Source: an uncultured Prevotellaceae bacterium (GTDB lineage: Bacteria > Bacteroidota > Bacteroidia > Bacteroidales > Bacteroidaceae). Taken from it: a stretch of 47,503 nt of DNA. The stretch covers positions 1 to 47,503 of the forward strand of contig ONQT01000018.1 of the NCBI GenBank assembly GCA_900320045.1. The letters run 5' to 3'. A program made the position numbers and the translations under genes. Under the pieces are notes generated by a model that worked only from the letters and a program-made list of their open reading frames with translations, searched no databases and was not told the origin of the DNA. Of this stretch, positions 1 through 8,091 are shown piece after piece; the stretch's first letter is position 1, and each line of letters opens with the position of its first letter.

Positions 1-3000
1 GAAATAAGGTGTCGGATTGACATCGCCGCCATTGACGAACGACTCGCTGTTCAGATAGCAGTAGATGTCTGGTCCCGAAGCACCGCCACTGCCTTCTTCC
101 GTACCATTTAGCACCAAACTCTCACACGTTCCACTAGCCTCAATGGTTTTGTCCTGGCTGACGGCATAGAGATTGATCAGAGCAGTCAAGTCGGAGTAGT
201 TGATATCCTTCGGCACGGCGAAGTTAAAGGTAAACAGGCCGTTTTTCACGTTATTGCTACCACTGAACAAAGTGTTCGGACGGTCCATATAGACAAAGGG
301 CACCGTTGCCTCACTGGGGTCGTTCCGCCTACACAAGATCTCTTCCTCTACATCACGCACCACGGCCGTCATCACGCCGTTGAAGGTTTCGTCGGTAGTT
401 CCCTCATCCGTCAGGATGCGTCCTTCAACCTTAGCAGCACTACCGGCCTTCAGGGTCAGAGAGATGCCCTCTTCGATGGGTAAGTCGTTGATGGTGGTTA
501 CTTCCATTTCGCGTGTAGGCTGGGCCAAACGCAAGGCAGGGTCTCCCAGCAGCGAATACTGCATACGGTTTGTCGAGCGGTCGGTGGAATACATTTCCTT
601 GCCCTGAGAGTCTATACCGATAAAGACACCCGTTGTTATCAACTCGTTCTTGGTCAGTCGAACAGCCTCGCCCAGGGGAATGGACTTGCCGTTGGCGTCC
701 TTGGACAGCACGTGACGTGTGAACGAGAGATTCATCAGTCTGTTCTGTGACTGATAAACAGTACGCGTGGTACCATAGAACGCTATGCCTCCACCCTTGG
801 CATTAAAGATGGCAGCCTCACCGATATTGGCCTCCTGGCCATCATAAGGCATGATGTCGCACGAAGCTGTCACCCACAGCGGTAACCGCATGGAGGTGGC
901 TGCCTGGAAGTCGGGCAACTGCACCACATATTCATGTGAGAACGATGCTGGTCCGCCGTGACCAGAATAGTTCATCATGAGAGCGCCCTGCTGCATCTGC
1001 TGCTTAATGAGGCGCGTGACGTCAGGATAGCGGTTACCCGTCGAGGAACTGACGCGGTTGTAGGCATCCCACATCACTCGTTTCACGACGAAGTTGGGAT
1101 AGTTTTCCTCTACCATCTTAGCCACAGTGTTGGCATCGTTCATATGGGCATTCTGGTTGCCGTCGTCGCCCATAAAGCACAGCAGGTTCTGCCAGGAACC
1201 GGCCTCTTGGTTGCCCGTATAGCTCACTATCTTGTCGACGGCAATAGTAGCCTCGGTCAATGTACGTGCAGGGATGCGTCCCACGCCAATATCCATCTTG
1301 TCTGCCGTGAGGATGGCTCCACCCTCACCGTCGTCCAACAGTCCCAGATAGTCGTCCGATACAAAGCAGTCGGTCTTGCTATAGGAGTTCTCGCTCTCAT
1401 AGCACAGCAGGAAATCATCGGGGGTATAATTCTTCCATTCGCTGCACAACATACGGTTGTCCCAAGCGCAGTCACCCAGCAGCAACAGGAATTTCGGCAG
1501 GTCGTCGTCCGTCTCCGCACGGTCGTATAGCATCTTCATATAGCGACGGTAGGCACTCACATCGGGCGTACCGCTGGAGAACTCGTTGAACAGCTCGTCA
1601 GCAGGCACGATATTCACGCTTAGTTCGTCGTGCTGGCTGTGCAGTGCCTTCAGGCGTTGAGCCTGCGACACCAGTTTCTGACTCGTTGGTATCACGATAA
1701 CCATGTCGGCCTGAGGGTCTGCATGGTGGTTCTGGTTTGTGATGCTATACATCATCGATGGCACGCCAAACGTCTGTGAAGCCGTCGGGGTTTCCCGTGG
1801 CTTGTCAGCCCACGTGGAGATATAGTCCAACCTTACGGTACCACTATTGCTGTTGGGTATCAGAGAAATGGTGTTCGAGCCTTGCAGGTTGTTCACCGTA
1901 AAGGTATGCTGAGCCGTCCGCATGCTATCGTAAGTACCCTTTACGGGAATGGTGATGCTACCCACCGACTCACCATTGACACGTACTTCCACCGAGCCTC
2001 CGCTGGTCGTGGCCACAGCTGAGACACAGACCGTTACCGATCCGCTGGCACTAGTGCCTGTCGAGGAAACGGTATATTCATTGGCGCTGCCGTTCGACAG
2101 CACCTTGCTGTCATACAGATTACGACCACCCTGGAACCAGGCATAGTTATCCGTCTCATAGAGTGAGCAGTAGTCGTCCTCACGAGGATAGTACTTCGCC
2201 ACGAAGGCGTCCCAACTCAGCGTTGTCGCTTCCTGATCATTCTCCGTCAGGAAATAGGCGCCATAGGTAGAGTACGGATTACGCACCCGCTGGTGGCTCT
2301 CGTTCCAGCTGACGGGACCCACGCCGTAAAACAGCCGTTTGCCCTCCGCATAGCACGTGGGCAACTCTTTCATATCGTCCGTCTCTATCACGTAGTCGGC
2401 CATCAACTTCTCAGGTTGCAAAGCACCACCGTAGCCGTATATCTTTACCTTGGAAGGGTCAGAGAATCCTGCCTGGCGCACCAAATCGTCCGTCAGTTGC
2501 CAGATACCTGTCGTAGGTACGCTGATTTTCACCCACCGGCCACTGGACAGCACCGATTTGGCGGCATAGCGTTCTGTACTGCCTGCTCTCCGGGTTCCTG
2601 CCTGTTGTCTCTTTACTCCCTTCACCTTTACCTGAAAGCTCACCAGTTTCTGATACTGTCCATGGCGATACACCAACGGCACGAATGCCACATGCAGGGT
2701 GCCCTGTTTTCGCGAAACACTCAGTTGCTGTGCCACTTCAGGCATGGCTCCCAGCGGGCGACCTCCTGAAATCTGCAAATAGCGTTGCACGTCATCCTCG
2801 CTCATGGCGATAAACTCAGGATAGTCTATCGTAACGGTGTAAGTAGAATCGGCATAGTGATAGCCCAACTCGTGGGCATAGTTGAAGACGGGCAGCACAG
2901 AGTCTATCCGGACTTCCTGCGCTGTCAGGTTAAAGAAGCGCTGAGCATGCATCGCAACACTCAACAGCAACATCACACCTATAATAATCTGTCTTCTCAC
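1..3000 (-). CDS. porU: PorU, type IX secretion C-terminal signal peptidase/sortase (C25 gingipain family), 3' end beyond window
   Basis: Translation of the minus strand from a GTG at 3000 stays open to the window edge (1000 codons). The first 20 residues form a signal peptide ending in MHAQ. A C25 peptidase core is visible: the SGHGG motif gives the catalytic His at residue 681 (codon 958-960), and ASCD gives the catalytic Cys at residue 714 (codon 859-861). An Ig-like C-terminal region follows. In the family, PorU sits on the outer membrane, cuts off the C-terminal signal of T9SS cargo and attaches it to anionic LPS. P. gingivalis PorU is about 1158 residues, so roughly 150 residues should lie outside the window. 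The GTG overlaps the stop of the upstream FAH gene (GTGA), indicating translational coupling. An ATG nine codons further in would remove the charged start of the signal peptide, so GTG is preferred. Confidence 0.9.
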   Translation of the reverse strand, partial: MRRQIIIGVMLLLSVAMHAQRFFNLTAQEVRIDSVLPVFNYAHELGYHYADSTYTVTIDYPEFIAMSEDDVQRYLQISGGRPLGAMPEVAQQLSVSRKQGTLHVAFVPLVYRHGQYQKLVSFQVKVKGVKRQQAGTRRAGSTERYAAKSVLSSGRWVKISVPTTGIWQLTDDLVRQAGFSDPSKVKIYGYGGALQPEKLMADYVIETDDMKELPTCYAEGKRLFYGVGPVSWNESHQRVRNPYSTYGAYFLTENDQEATTLSWDAFVAKYYPREDDYCSLYETDNYAWFQGGRNLYDSKVLSNGSANEYTVSSTGTSASGSVTVCVSAVATTSGGSVEVRVNGESVGSITIPVKGTYDSMRTAQHTFTVNNLQGSNTISLIPNSNSGTVRLDYISTWADKPRETPTASQTFGVPSMMYSITNQNHHADPQADMVIVIPTSQKLVSQAQRLKALHSQHDELSVNIVPADELFNEFSSGTPDVSAYRRYMKMLYDRAETDDDLPKFLLLLGDCAWDNRMLCSEWKNYTPDDFLLCYESENSYSKTDCFVSDDYLGLLDDGEGGAILTADKMDIGVGRIPARTLTEATIAVDKIVSYTGNQEAGSWQNLLCFMGDDGNQNAHMNDANTVAKMVEENYPNFVVKRVMWDAYNRVSSSTGNRYPDVTRLIKQQMQQGALMMNYSGHGGPASFSHEYVVQLPDFQAATSMRLPLWVTASCDIMPYDGQEANIGEAAIFNAKGGGIAFYGTTRTVYQSQNRLMNLSFTRHVLSKDANGKSIPLGEAVRLTKNELITTGVFIGIDSQGKEMYSTDRSTNRMQYSLLGDPALRLAQPTREMEVTTINDLPIEEGISLTLKAGSAAKVEGRILTDEGTTDETFNGVMTAVVRDVEEEILCRRNDPSEATVPFVYMDRPNTLFSGSNNVKNGLFTFNFAVPKDINYSDLTALINLYAVSQDKTIEASGTCESLVLNGTEEGSGGASGPDIYCYLNSESFVNGGDVNPTPYF

Positions 3001-3614
3001 TTACAGTTGAATTCCAATACTTTTCTTTCTTCCAGCCATCCTTCCAGATGGTCATCGATATGAACCGGCCCTACGCCTACGGGGGTTCCCGTGTACAGCA
3101 GGTCGCCCGTCTTCAGCGTAAAGAACTGTGAGATGTAGCTCACCAGCTCGTCCACCTTATAGAGCATGTCGCTCGAGCAACCCTCCTGCACCGTCCGTCC
3201 GTTGATGTCCAGATGGAAGTGCAGGGCCTGCACGTCGCGAAACTTATCCTTCGACACCCATTCACCGATAACTGCCGAACCGTCGAAGCCCTTGCATATC
3301 TCCCAAGGATGTCCCTTCTGACGAGCCTCACGCTGCAGGTCGCGAGCTGTGAAATCAATGCCCACGGTGACGGCATCGTAGTAGCGATGGGCAAAGCGCT
3401 CGGGAATACCCTTTCCCAAGCGACAGATGCGTACCACCAACTCTGTCTCGTAGTCCACCTGTTCCGACCAGTCGGGTATAAAGAAGGGCTTGTGGTCCTT
3501 CAGCAGCGCCGAGTCGGCCTTCGTGAAAATGACGGGCTTCTCCGGTTTATATAACGCTCCGTCCAGCTCTTTATTGTGCTGGATGTAATTCATTCCTACT
3601 GCAAATATCTTCAT
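2997..3614 (-). CDS. Fumarylacetoacetate hydrolase (FAH) family protein
   Basis: The 205-residue protein covers only the FAH catalytic fold, the size of YcgM-type acylpyruvase and oxaloacetate tautomerase/decarboxylase proteins. Metal ligands are visible: YETELVVRI gives E56 and E58, and GIDFTARD gives D87. The C-terminal GTPVGVGPV loop is also typical. The substrate cannot be told from sequence; hydrolysis of an acylpyruvate or handling of oxaloacetate is likely in the cytoplasm. The stop codon overlaps the GTG start of porU by 4 bases, so the two are probably co-transcribed although their functions look unrelated. No convincing -7 box was found upstream in the short divergent gap before the lipoprotein gene at 3723. 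Confidence 0.88.
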   Translation of the reverse strand: MKIFAVGMNYIQHNKELDGALYKPEKPVIFTKADSALLKDHKPFFIPDWSEQVDYETELVVRICRLGKGIPERFAHRYYDAVTVGIDFTARDLQREARQKGHPWEICKGFDGSAVIGEWVSKDKFRDVQALHFHLDINGRTVQEGCSSDMLYKVDELVSYISQFFTLKTGDLLYTGTPVGVGPVHIDDHLEGWLEERKVLEFNCK

Positions 3615-3669
3615 AATACTTGTCTGTTTGATACTAATACATATTATAACGCGAAAAGGCGGGATAAAT

Positions 3670-3701
3670 TTTGTCCTTTCATTTTTTATTTGTACCTTCG
3701 C
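3670..3701 (+). promoter_or_regulatory. Bacteroidota promoter for the 3723 lipoprotein gene
   Basis: A TTTG at 3670-3673 and TACCTTCGC at 3693-3701 are separated by 19 bp, the usual -33/-7 spacing. The -7 box departs from TAnnTTTG at one base (TTCG). The ATG lies 21 bases downstream. Confidence 0.55.
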
Positions 3702-3722
3702 AGCAGAATAACGGAAAAAACA

Positions 3723-4655
3723 ATGAAAAAAACAATGATAGCCTTGCTGGCCACACTATTGTTAGTGGCTTGCGGACAGAGTTACGAAGAGACAAAACGC
3801 ATCACGCGACAACAACGCAGGGAGGCGGCACGGAAAGACTCGGCAGCACTGAAGATTGCCGTCCTTCCGACATTGGACTGTCTGCCGCTTTTCGTGGCAC
3901 AGCAGGAGCAACTGCTGGACACGCTGAACGGTGGTGTACGTCTGAAGATGTATCAGGCACAAATGGACTGCGACACTGCACTGGAACGCCATCGGGTAGA
4001 AGGCATGGTGACGGATCTGGTTAGGGCGATGCGGCTCAACGACAAAGGCACCAAGATACGCTACGTGGCAGTGACGGGTGCCTACTGGCAACTTATTGCC
4101 AACCGACTGTCGCGCATCAGGCAAATCAAGCAATTGAACGACAAAATGATCGGCATGACGCGCTTTTCGGCAACAGATCTGCTGAGTAAACGCGTGGCAG
4201 ACTCGGTCAAACTGAACGAGGAACATCTGTTTAAGATACAACTGAACAGCCTCAACGTGAGGATGCAGATGCTGCAGAACAACGAGATTGACGCCGTATG
4301 GCTGACGGAGCCGCAAGCCACCATGGCCCGACTGTACAAGCATCCCGTCATCTTCGACTCGCGGTCGACGGGCCTGCAGCTGGGTGTTATCGCATTCCGC
4401 GAACAGGAGATGCGCCGACAAGCCCGCGGTCACCAGCTGCAACTGCTGGTGGAAGCCTACAACAAGGCTTGCGACCTCATCAATGAAAAGGGTGTAAAAC
4501 ACTACAAGAAACTCATCATGGAACGATGTCAGGTCAGAGCGAACGTAGTAGACTCGCTGCCCAGCGATTTGCGCTTTGAACACGCACGGGGACCCCGTCA
4601 GCAAGATATGGAAGAGGTGAGAGGGAAGAAGGATGAAGTAAGAGGTAAGAAGTAA
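3723..4655 (+). CDS. Solute-binding lipoprotein (NMT1/THI5- or TauT-like), orphan
   Basis: The start is the ATG of MKKTMIALL, which gives a lipoprotein signal with lipobox LLVAC (310 residues); upstream in-frame codons precede the promoter. From about residue 40 the sequence (AVLPTLDCLPLFVAQQE, then NEIDAVWLTEPQA) matches the layout of ABC-type substrate-binding proteins of the NitT/TauT/THI5 kind: early ligand-facing strand, central hinge, and a DAVWLTEP segment. No permease or ATPase gene is adjacent, so it may act as a sensor or have lost its transporter. The last residues (EEVRGKKDEVRGKK) come from a GTAAGAG tandem repeat rather than from the conserved domain. The TPR gene begins 13 bases downstream and is probably in the same operon. 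Confidence 0.75.
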   Translation: MKKTMIALLATLLLVACGQSYEETKRITRQQRREAARKDSAALKIAVLPTLDCLPLFVAQQEQLLDTLNGGVRLKMYQAQMDCDTALERHRVEGMVTDLVRAMRLNDKGTKIRYVAVTGAYWQLIANRLSRIRQIKQLNDKMIGMTRFSATDLLSKRVADSVKLNEEHLFKIQLNSLNVRMQMLQNNEIDAVWLTEPQATMARLYKHPVIFDSRSTGLQLGVIAFREQEMRRQARGHQLQLLVEAYNKACDLINEKGVKHYKKLIMERCQVRANVVDSLPSDLRFEHARGPRQQDMEEVRGKKDEVRGKK

Positions 4656-4668
4656 GAGGTAAGAGGTG
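4616..4668 (+). repeat. GTAAGAG/GAAGTAAGA short tandem repeat
   Basis: Purine-rich units of the form GAAGTAAGAGGTAAGA repeat imperfectly across the end of the lipoprotein gene and up to the TPR start codon. The repeat encodes the lipoprotein tail, contains its stop codon, and supplies the AGAGGT stretch that would serve as ribosome binding site for the next gene. Confidence 0.7.
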
Positions 4669-6813
4669 ATGGCAGCATACGATAAGACATTGGAACGGGT
4701 GGCGACAGCCATTAAAAACGGGAACTGCGGACGGGCCCTGCAAGAGATGAAGGTGTATCTGACGGCCTGGCCCGAGCAGCATACGCAGGAGCGGTTGGAC
4801 GCACTGGCAGACGAATACCAACAGATAGAGGAACGATGGCAACACGGTGAGGCGGATGACGAGCGCGAAGCGACATACCTGAAACTGCTGCAACGGATGT
4901 ACATCCTCTTTGCCAACGTGCTTCACTACCACCGCATGAAGGCGTCGCCCTACCAACAAAGCCTGTTTACCCGTGTACGACAGGCTCGCAGCGACTGGTC
5001 CTTGACAGCCATCCGACAAGAAATGGAGAGCTTCGTAAGCGATGTGGCCATGCTGCAACTGGAGTCTGAACACACACGAGAGAAGAAAAGCGAAACTATT
5101 TACAAGACACACCAGCAGCAGCTGAACCAGTTGTTCGAATACGTGATGACGTCACGGCAATGGACGGACAGCGTAGGACGGTTGTTTACTGACATGATGA
5201 CGTCGCCAACGATCGACTCCAACGACCAACAGCTCATCATCAGTGCCGTCACATTGTCACAGATGAACCAATTTGACATGGCCAAGTTCCGCATGCTAAC
5301 CGATGTCTACCGCCAATCACAGGACGAGGCGGTACGGCAACGGGCGCTAACAGGATGGGTACTATCCATCGACCAGGACATGATGCTGGTTTACCCCGAG
5401 CAGTACGACATCATCCGTCAGCTGACGCAGAATGAAGAGGTGTGCAAGGAACTGACGGAGCTGCAGATGCAGCTGATATACTGTCTGAACGCCGAGCGCG
5501 ACACGCGTACCATCAACACAGAAATTATGCCCGACATCATCAAGGGCAACAACCTGAAGCTGAGTCATCTGGGCTTGGTCGAACAGGAAGAGGACCCATT
5601 GGAAGATATCCTTCACCCAGAGGCTGAAGACGAGCGAATGGAGAAACTGGAGGCTACTTTCCAGCGCATGATGGACATGCAGAAGCAAGGTGCGGACATC
5701 TACTTCGGCGGCTTCTCGCAAATGAAGCGCTTTCCCTTCTTCTACGACATCAGCAACTGGATGTCTCCTTTCTATCTTCAACATCCTGACATTCAGCAGT
5801 ATGTCGCCAAGATGGAAGGCAACCGTTTGGTGCAGCGCGTCATGACGAACAATATGTTCTGTAATAGCGACAAATACTCCTTTGTCATGGCCTTCGACCA
5901 GGTACTTAACCAATTGCCCGAAAGCATGCGCCAAATGGTGAAGCGAGGCGAGGCGATGATGGGCGACGTTGAATTGGACGGTGACGAGATTCACGGCAAG
6001 ACCTTTATGCGACGAGCCTACCTCATGGATCTCTACCGCTTCTTCCGACTCTTCTCGCACCGTTCAGAGTTGCGCGACCCTTTCAATACAGAGGTGAAGG
6101 CACCCTGTGAATTCTTCAGCAACCGGCTGTTCAAGGACACACCACTGGAGCGCTACAAGCCCGACGTGGTGCGAATGATGCGCAAGAACCACTATACGGC
6201 GCTGGCCGACAGGGTGCTGGACTCGTTCCCTGAGAATATGAAGGACTTGGAGTACTATCTGTGGCGCAAGGACTATTCCAAGGCCCTCAAGTTGGACCCC
6301 AACAACGAATATGCCCTGGCTGGAACTGCCCGTATATTCTTTAAGACAAACAAATTTGACGAAGCCGCCAAGCTATACGACCAACTGATGCAGCAGCATC
6401 CGGAAAAGAGCCGCTACATGCTGAACAAGGCTGTGTGCATGGTCAATACGGAAGACTATGACGGGGCGCTGAAGCTGCTCTACCAGCTCGACTACGAAGA
6501 GCCCGACAACCTCTTTGCCACAAGGGCGCTGGCATGGGCGCTGACGTGCTGCGGAAAGCTGGAGCAGGCAGAAAGTGCCTATCAGAAGGTCATGGCACAA
6601 GAGCAGCCTACTGCCGACGACTACCACAACTACGGCTGTTACCTTTGGTTGTTGAAGCATGTAGACGATGCCGCCAAATGCTTCAAGAAATATGCCGAAC
6701 TGAATGAGATGGGTGACGCACCGCTGTTCCTCTTTGAAGCCGACTGGCTAAGGAAACGCGGCATCACAGACATCGACATCAATATGATGGAGACTCTGGT
6801 CTATAAACTGTAA
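4669..6813 (+). CDS. Large cytoplasmic TPR protein
   Basis: The 714-residue protein has no signal peptide or membrane span. The C-terminal part (about residues 535-690) contains several tetratricopeptide repeats, recognisable by WRKDYSKALKLDPNNEYAL, FDEAAKLYDQLMQQHPE, YDGALKLLYQLDYEEPDN and KLEQAESAYQKVMA. The N-terminal 500 residues are helical, acidic and unassigned. TPR domains bind other proteins, so a scaffold role is likely, perhaps linked to the lipoprotein encoded 13 bases upstream. ATG 4669 was chosen because it follows the AGAGGT stretch; the adjacent GTG at 4666 is an equally possible start. No enzyme signature was seen. Confidence 0.75.
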   Translation: MAAYDKTLERVATAIKNGNCGRALQEMKVYLTAWPEQHTQERLDALADEYQQIEERWQHGEADDEREATYLKLLQRMYILFANVLHYHRMKASPYQQSLFTRVRQARSDWSLTAIRQEMESFVSDVAMLQLESEHTREKKSETIYKTHQQQLNQLFEYVMTSRQWTDSVGRLFTDMMTSPTIDSNDQQLIISAVTLSQMNQFDMAKFRMLTDVYRQSQDEAVRQRALTGWVLSIDQDMMLVYPEQYDIIRQLTQNEEVCKELTELQMQLIYCLNAERDTRTINTEIMPDIIKGNNLKLSHLGLVEQEEDPLEDILHPEAEDERMEKLEATFQRMMDMQKQGADIYFGGFSQMKRFPFFYDISNWMSPFYLQHPDIQQYVAKMEGNRLVQRVMTNNMFCNSDKYSFVMAFDQVLNQLPESMRQMVKRGEAMMGDVELDGDEIHGKTFMRRAYLMDLYRFFRLFSHRSELRDPFNTEVKAPCEFFSNRLFKDTPLERYKPDVVRMMRKNHYTALADRVLDSFPENMKDLEYYLWRKDYSKALKLDPNNEYALAGTARIFFKTNKFDEAAKLYDQLMQQHPEKSRYMLNKAVCMVNTEDYDGALKLLYQLDYEEPDNLFATRALAWALTCCGKLEQAESAYQKVMAQEQPTADDYHNYGCYLWLLKHVDDAAKCFKKYAELNEMGDAPLFLFEADWLRKRGITDIDINMMETLVYKL

Positions 6814-6828
6814 ACCGTAAACTTTATC

Positions 6829-8091
6829 CTACATAAACATTTGAAGCAGGTGACCGAACCACCCTACCCGCTTCTGCCAACCCGTGCGGAACTGATTCCA
6901 CGACTCGGGGGTTAACAAAAAGCTATTCTGCTTGTCGCGCCAGAACATGTCGTCAAGTTCACGCGTGGTGCAGGGGTCGATGATAACGGCATTCTCCTCA
7001 AAGTCGCACTTCAGGCTACGGGCATCGAGATTGGTGCTGCCCACCGTGCAGTAAAGGCCGTCGACCATCATAATCTTGGAATGGTGGAAGCCGGGTTTAT
7101 AGAGCCAGATGGTGGCTCCACGCTTCATCAGCTTATGAGCTTGATAAAGCGCTGCATCGGGCGTCAAGGGAATGTCACTCTTGGCAGACAGCATGATTTC
7201 AACCTTTACACCACGTCGAATGGCACGTGTCAGGGCTCGTGTCACCGAGGGAATCAACGTAAAGTAAGGATTGATAATATGGATAGAGTCCTTGGCCTGG
7301 TTGATGGCATTGACATAGAAGGTACGCATAATCTTGGGTGTCTTGCCGGGTTCACGGTTGATGATGCCTACCATCTTGCGGCCTGCCGTAGCGGTAGTGT
7401 CCGGCTTCAGACCGTGAAAGGCCGTCAGCGTGCCGCCATTATAGTACTTCATACCGTGGACATTCTGTCCCGTAGTGCGATTCCAGATGCGCAGGAAAAT
7501 GCGCTGCAGCTCATTGACGGCATCTCCTTCGATGCGACAATGCATGTCGCGCCACTCGCCCACCTGTTCCGTACCTTTAATATAATAGTCGGCTACGTTC
7601 ATGCCTCCTGTATAGCCTATCTTGCCGTCAATGACCACAATCTTACGATGGTCGCGGCCGTAGATATGGTTAATCCACGGAAAGCGGATAGGCGAATATT
7701 CCACGATGTCGATGCTGTCTGCACGCAACGACCGGAGGTGGTGCTTCTTCAGCGGTTGGTTGTTGGAGTCGTTGCCGAAGCCGTCGAACATGGCGCGCAC
7801 CTCAACGCCCTCACGGCGCTTCTCTCGCAGGATATCAAACAACAGGGAGGCGATAGAGTCGTTGCGAAAGTTGAAATACTCCAGATGAATGCTGCTTTTG
7901 GCTTGCCGGATAGCATTGAACATGTCATCGAACTTCTGCTGGCCGGACATGAGCAGCGTCACACTGTTGTTATGGCTGAAACGAATATTGCTCTCTCGCA
8001 AGGTGGCGACAATCAGCGAGTCGCTCGTCTGAGCACTCATCGACAACGTCAACCACGCCATCGTGGTCAAAAAGATATTCCTAAGTATCAC
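6829..8091 (-). CDS. Phospholipase D-superfamily protein, cardiolipin synthase-like
   Basis: Two HKD motifs are intact: H148-x-K150-x4-D155 (DHRKIVVIDG) and H337-x-K339-x4-D344 (HHSKIMMVDG), each followed by the GSTN/GGMN-type segment of cardiolipin synthases. The family joins two phosphatidylglycerols, or cleaves phosphodiesters, through a phospho-His intermediate. The 420-residue protein starts with what looks like a cleavable signal peptide (ends SMSAQ) instead of the two membrane spans usual for Cls, so a periplasmic enzyme is possible. The GTG start directly follows the TAA of the regulator gene (TAAGTG), which implies translational coupling. It is the last gene of the kdsA-kdsD-regulator-PLD run. 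Confidence 0.85.
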   Translation of the reverse strand: MILRNIFLTTMAWLTLSMSAQTSDSLIVATLRESNIRFSHNNSVTLLMSGQQKFDDMFNAIRQAKSSIHLEYFNFRNDSIASLLFDILREKRREGVEVRAMFDGFGNDSNNQPLKKHHLRSLRADSIDIVEYSPIRFPWINHIYGRDHRKIVVIDGKIGYTGGMNVADYYIKGTEQVGEWRDMHCRIEGDAVNELQRIFLRIWNRTTGQNVHGMKYYNGGTLTAFHGLKPDTTATAGRKMVGIINREPGKTPKIMRTFYVNAINQAKDSIHIINPYFTLIPSVTRALTRAIRRGVKVEIMLSAKSDIPLTPDAALYQAHKLMKRGATIWLYKPGFHHSKIMMVDGLYCTVGSTNLDARSLKCDFEENAVIIDPCTTRELDDMFWRDKQNSFLLTPESWNQFRTGWQKRVGWFGHLLQMFM

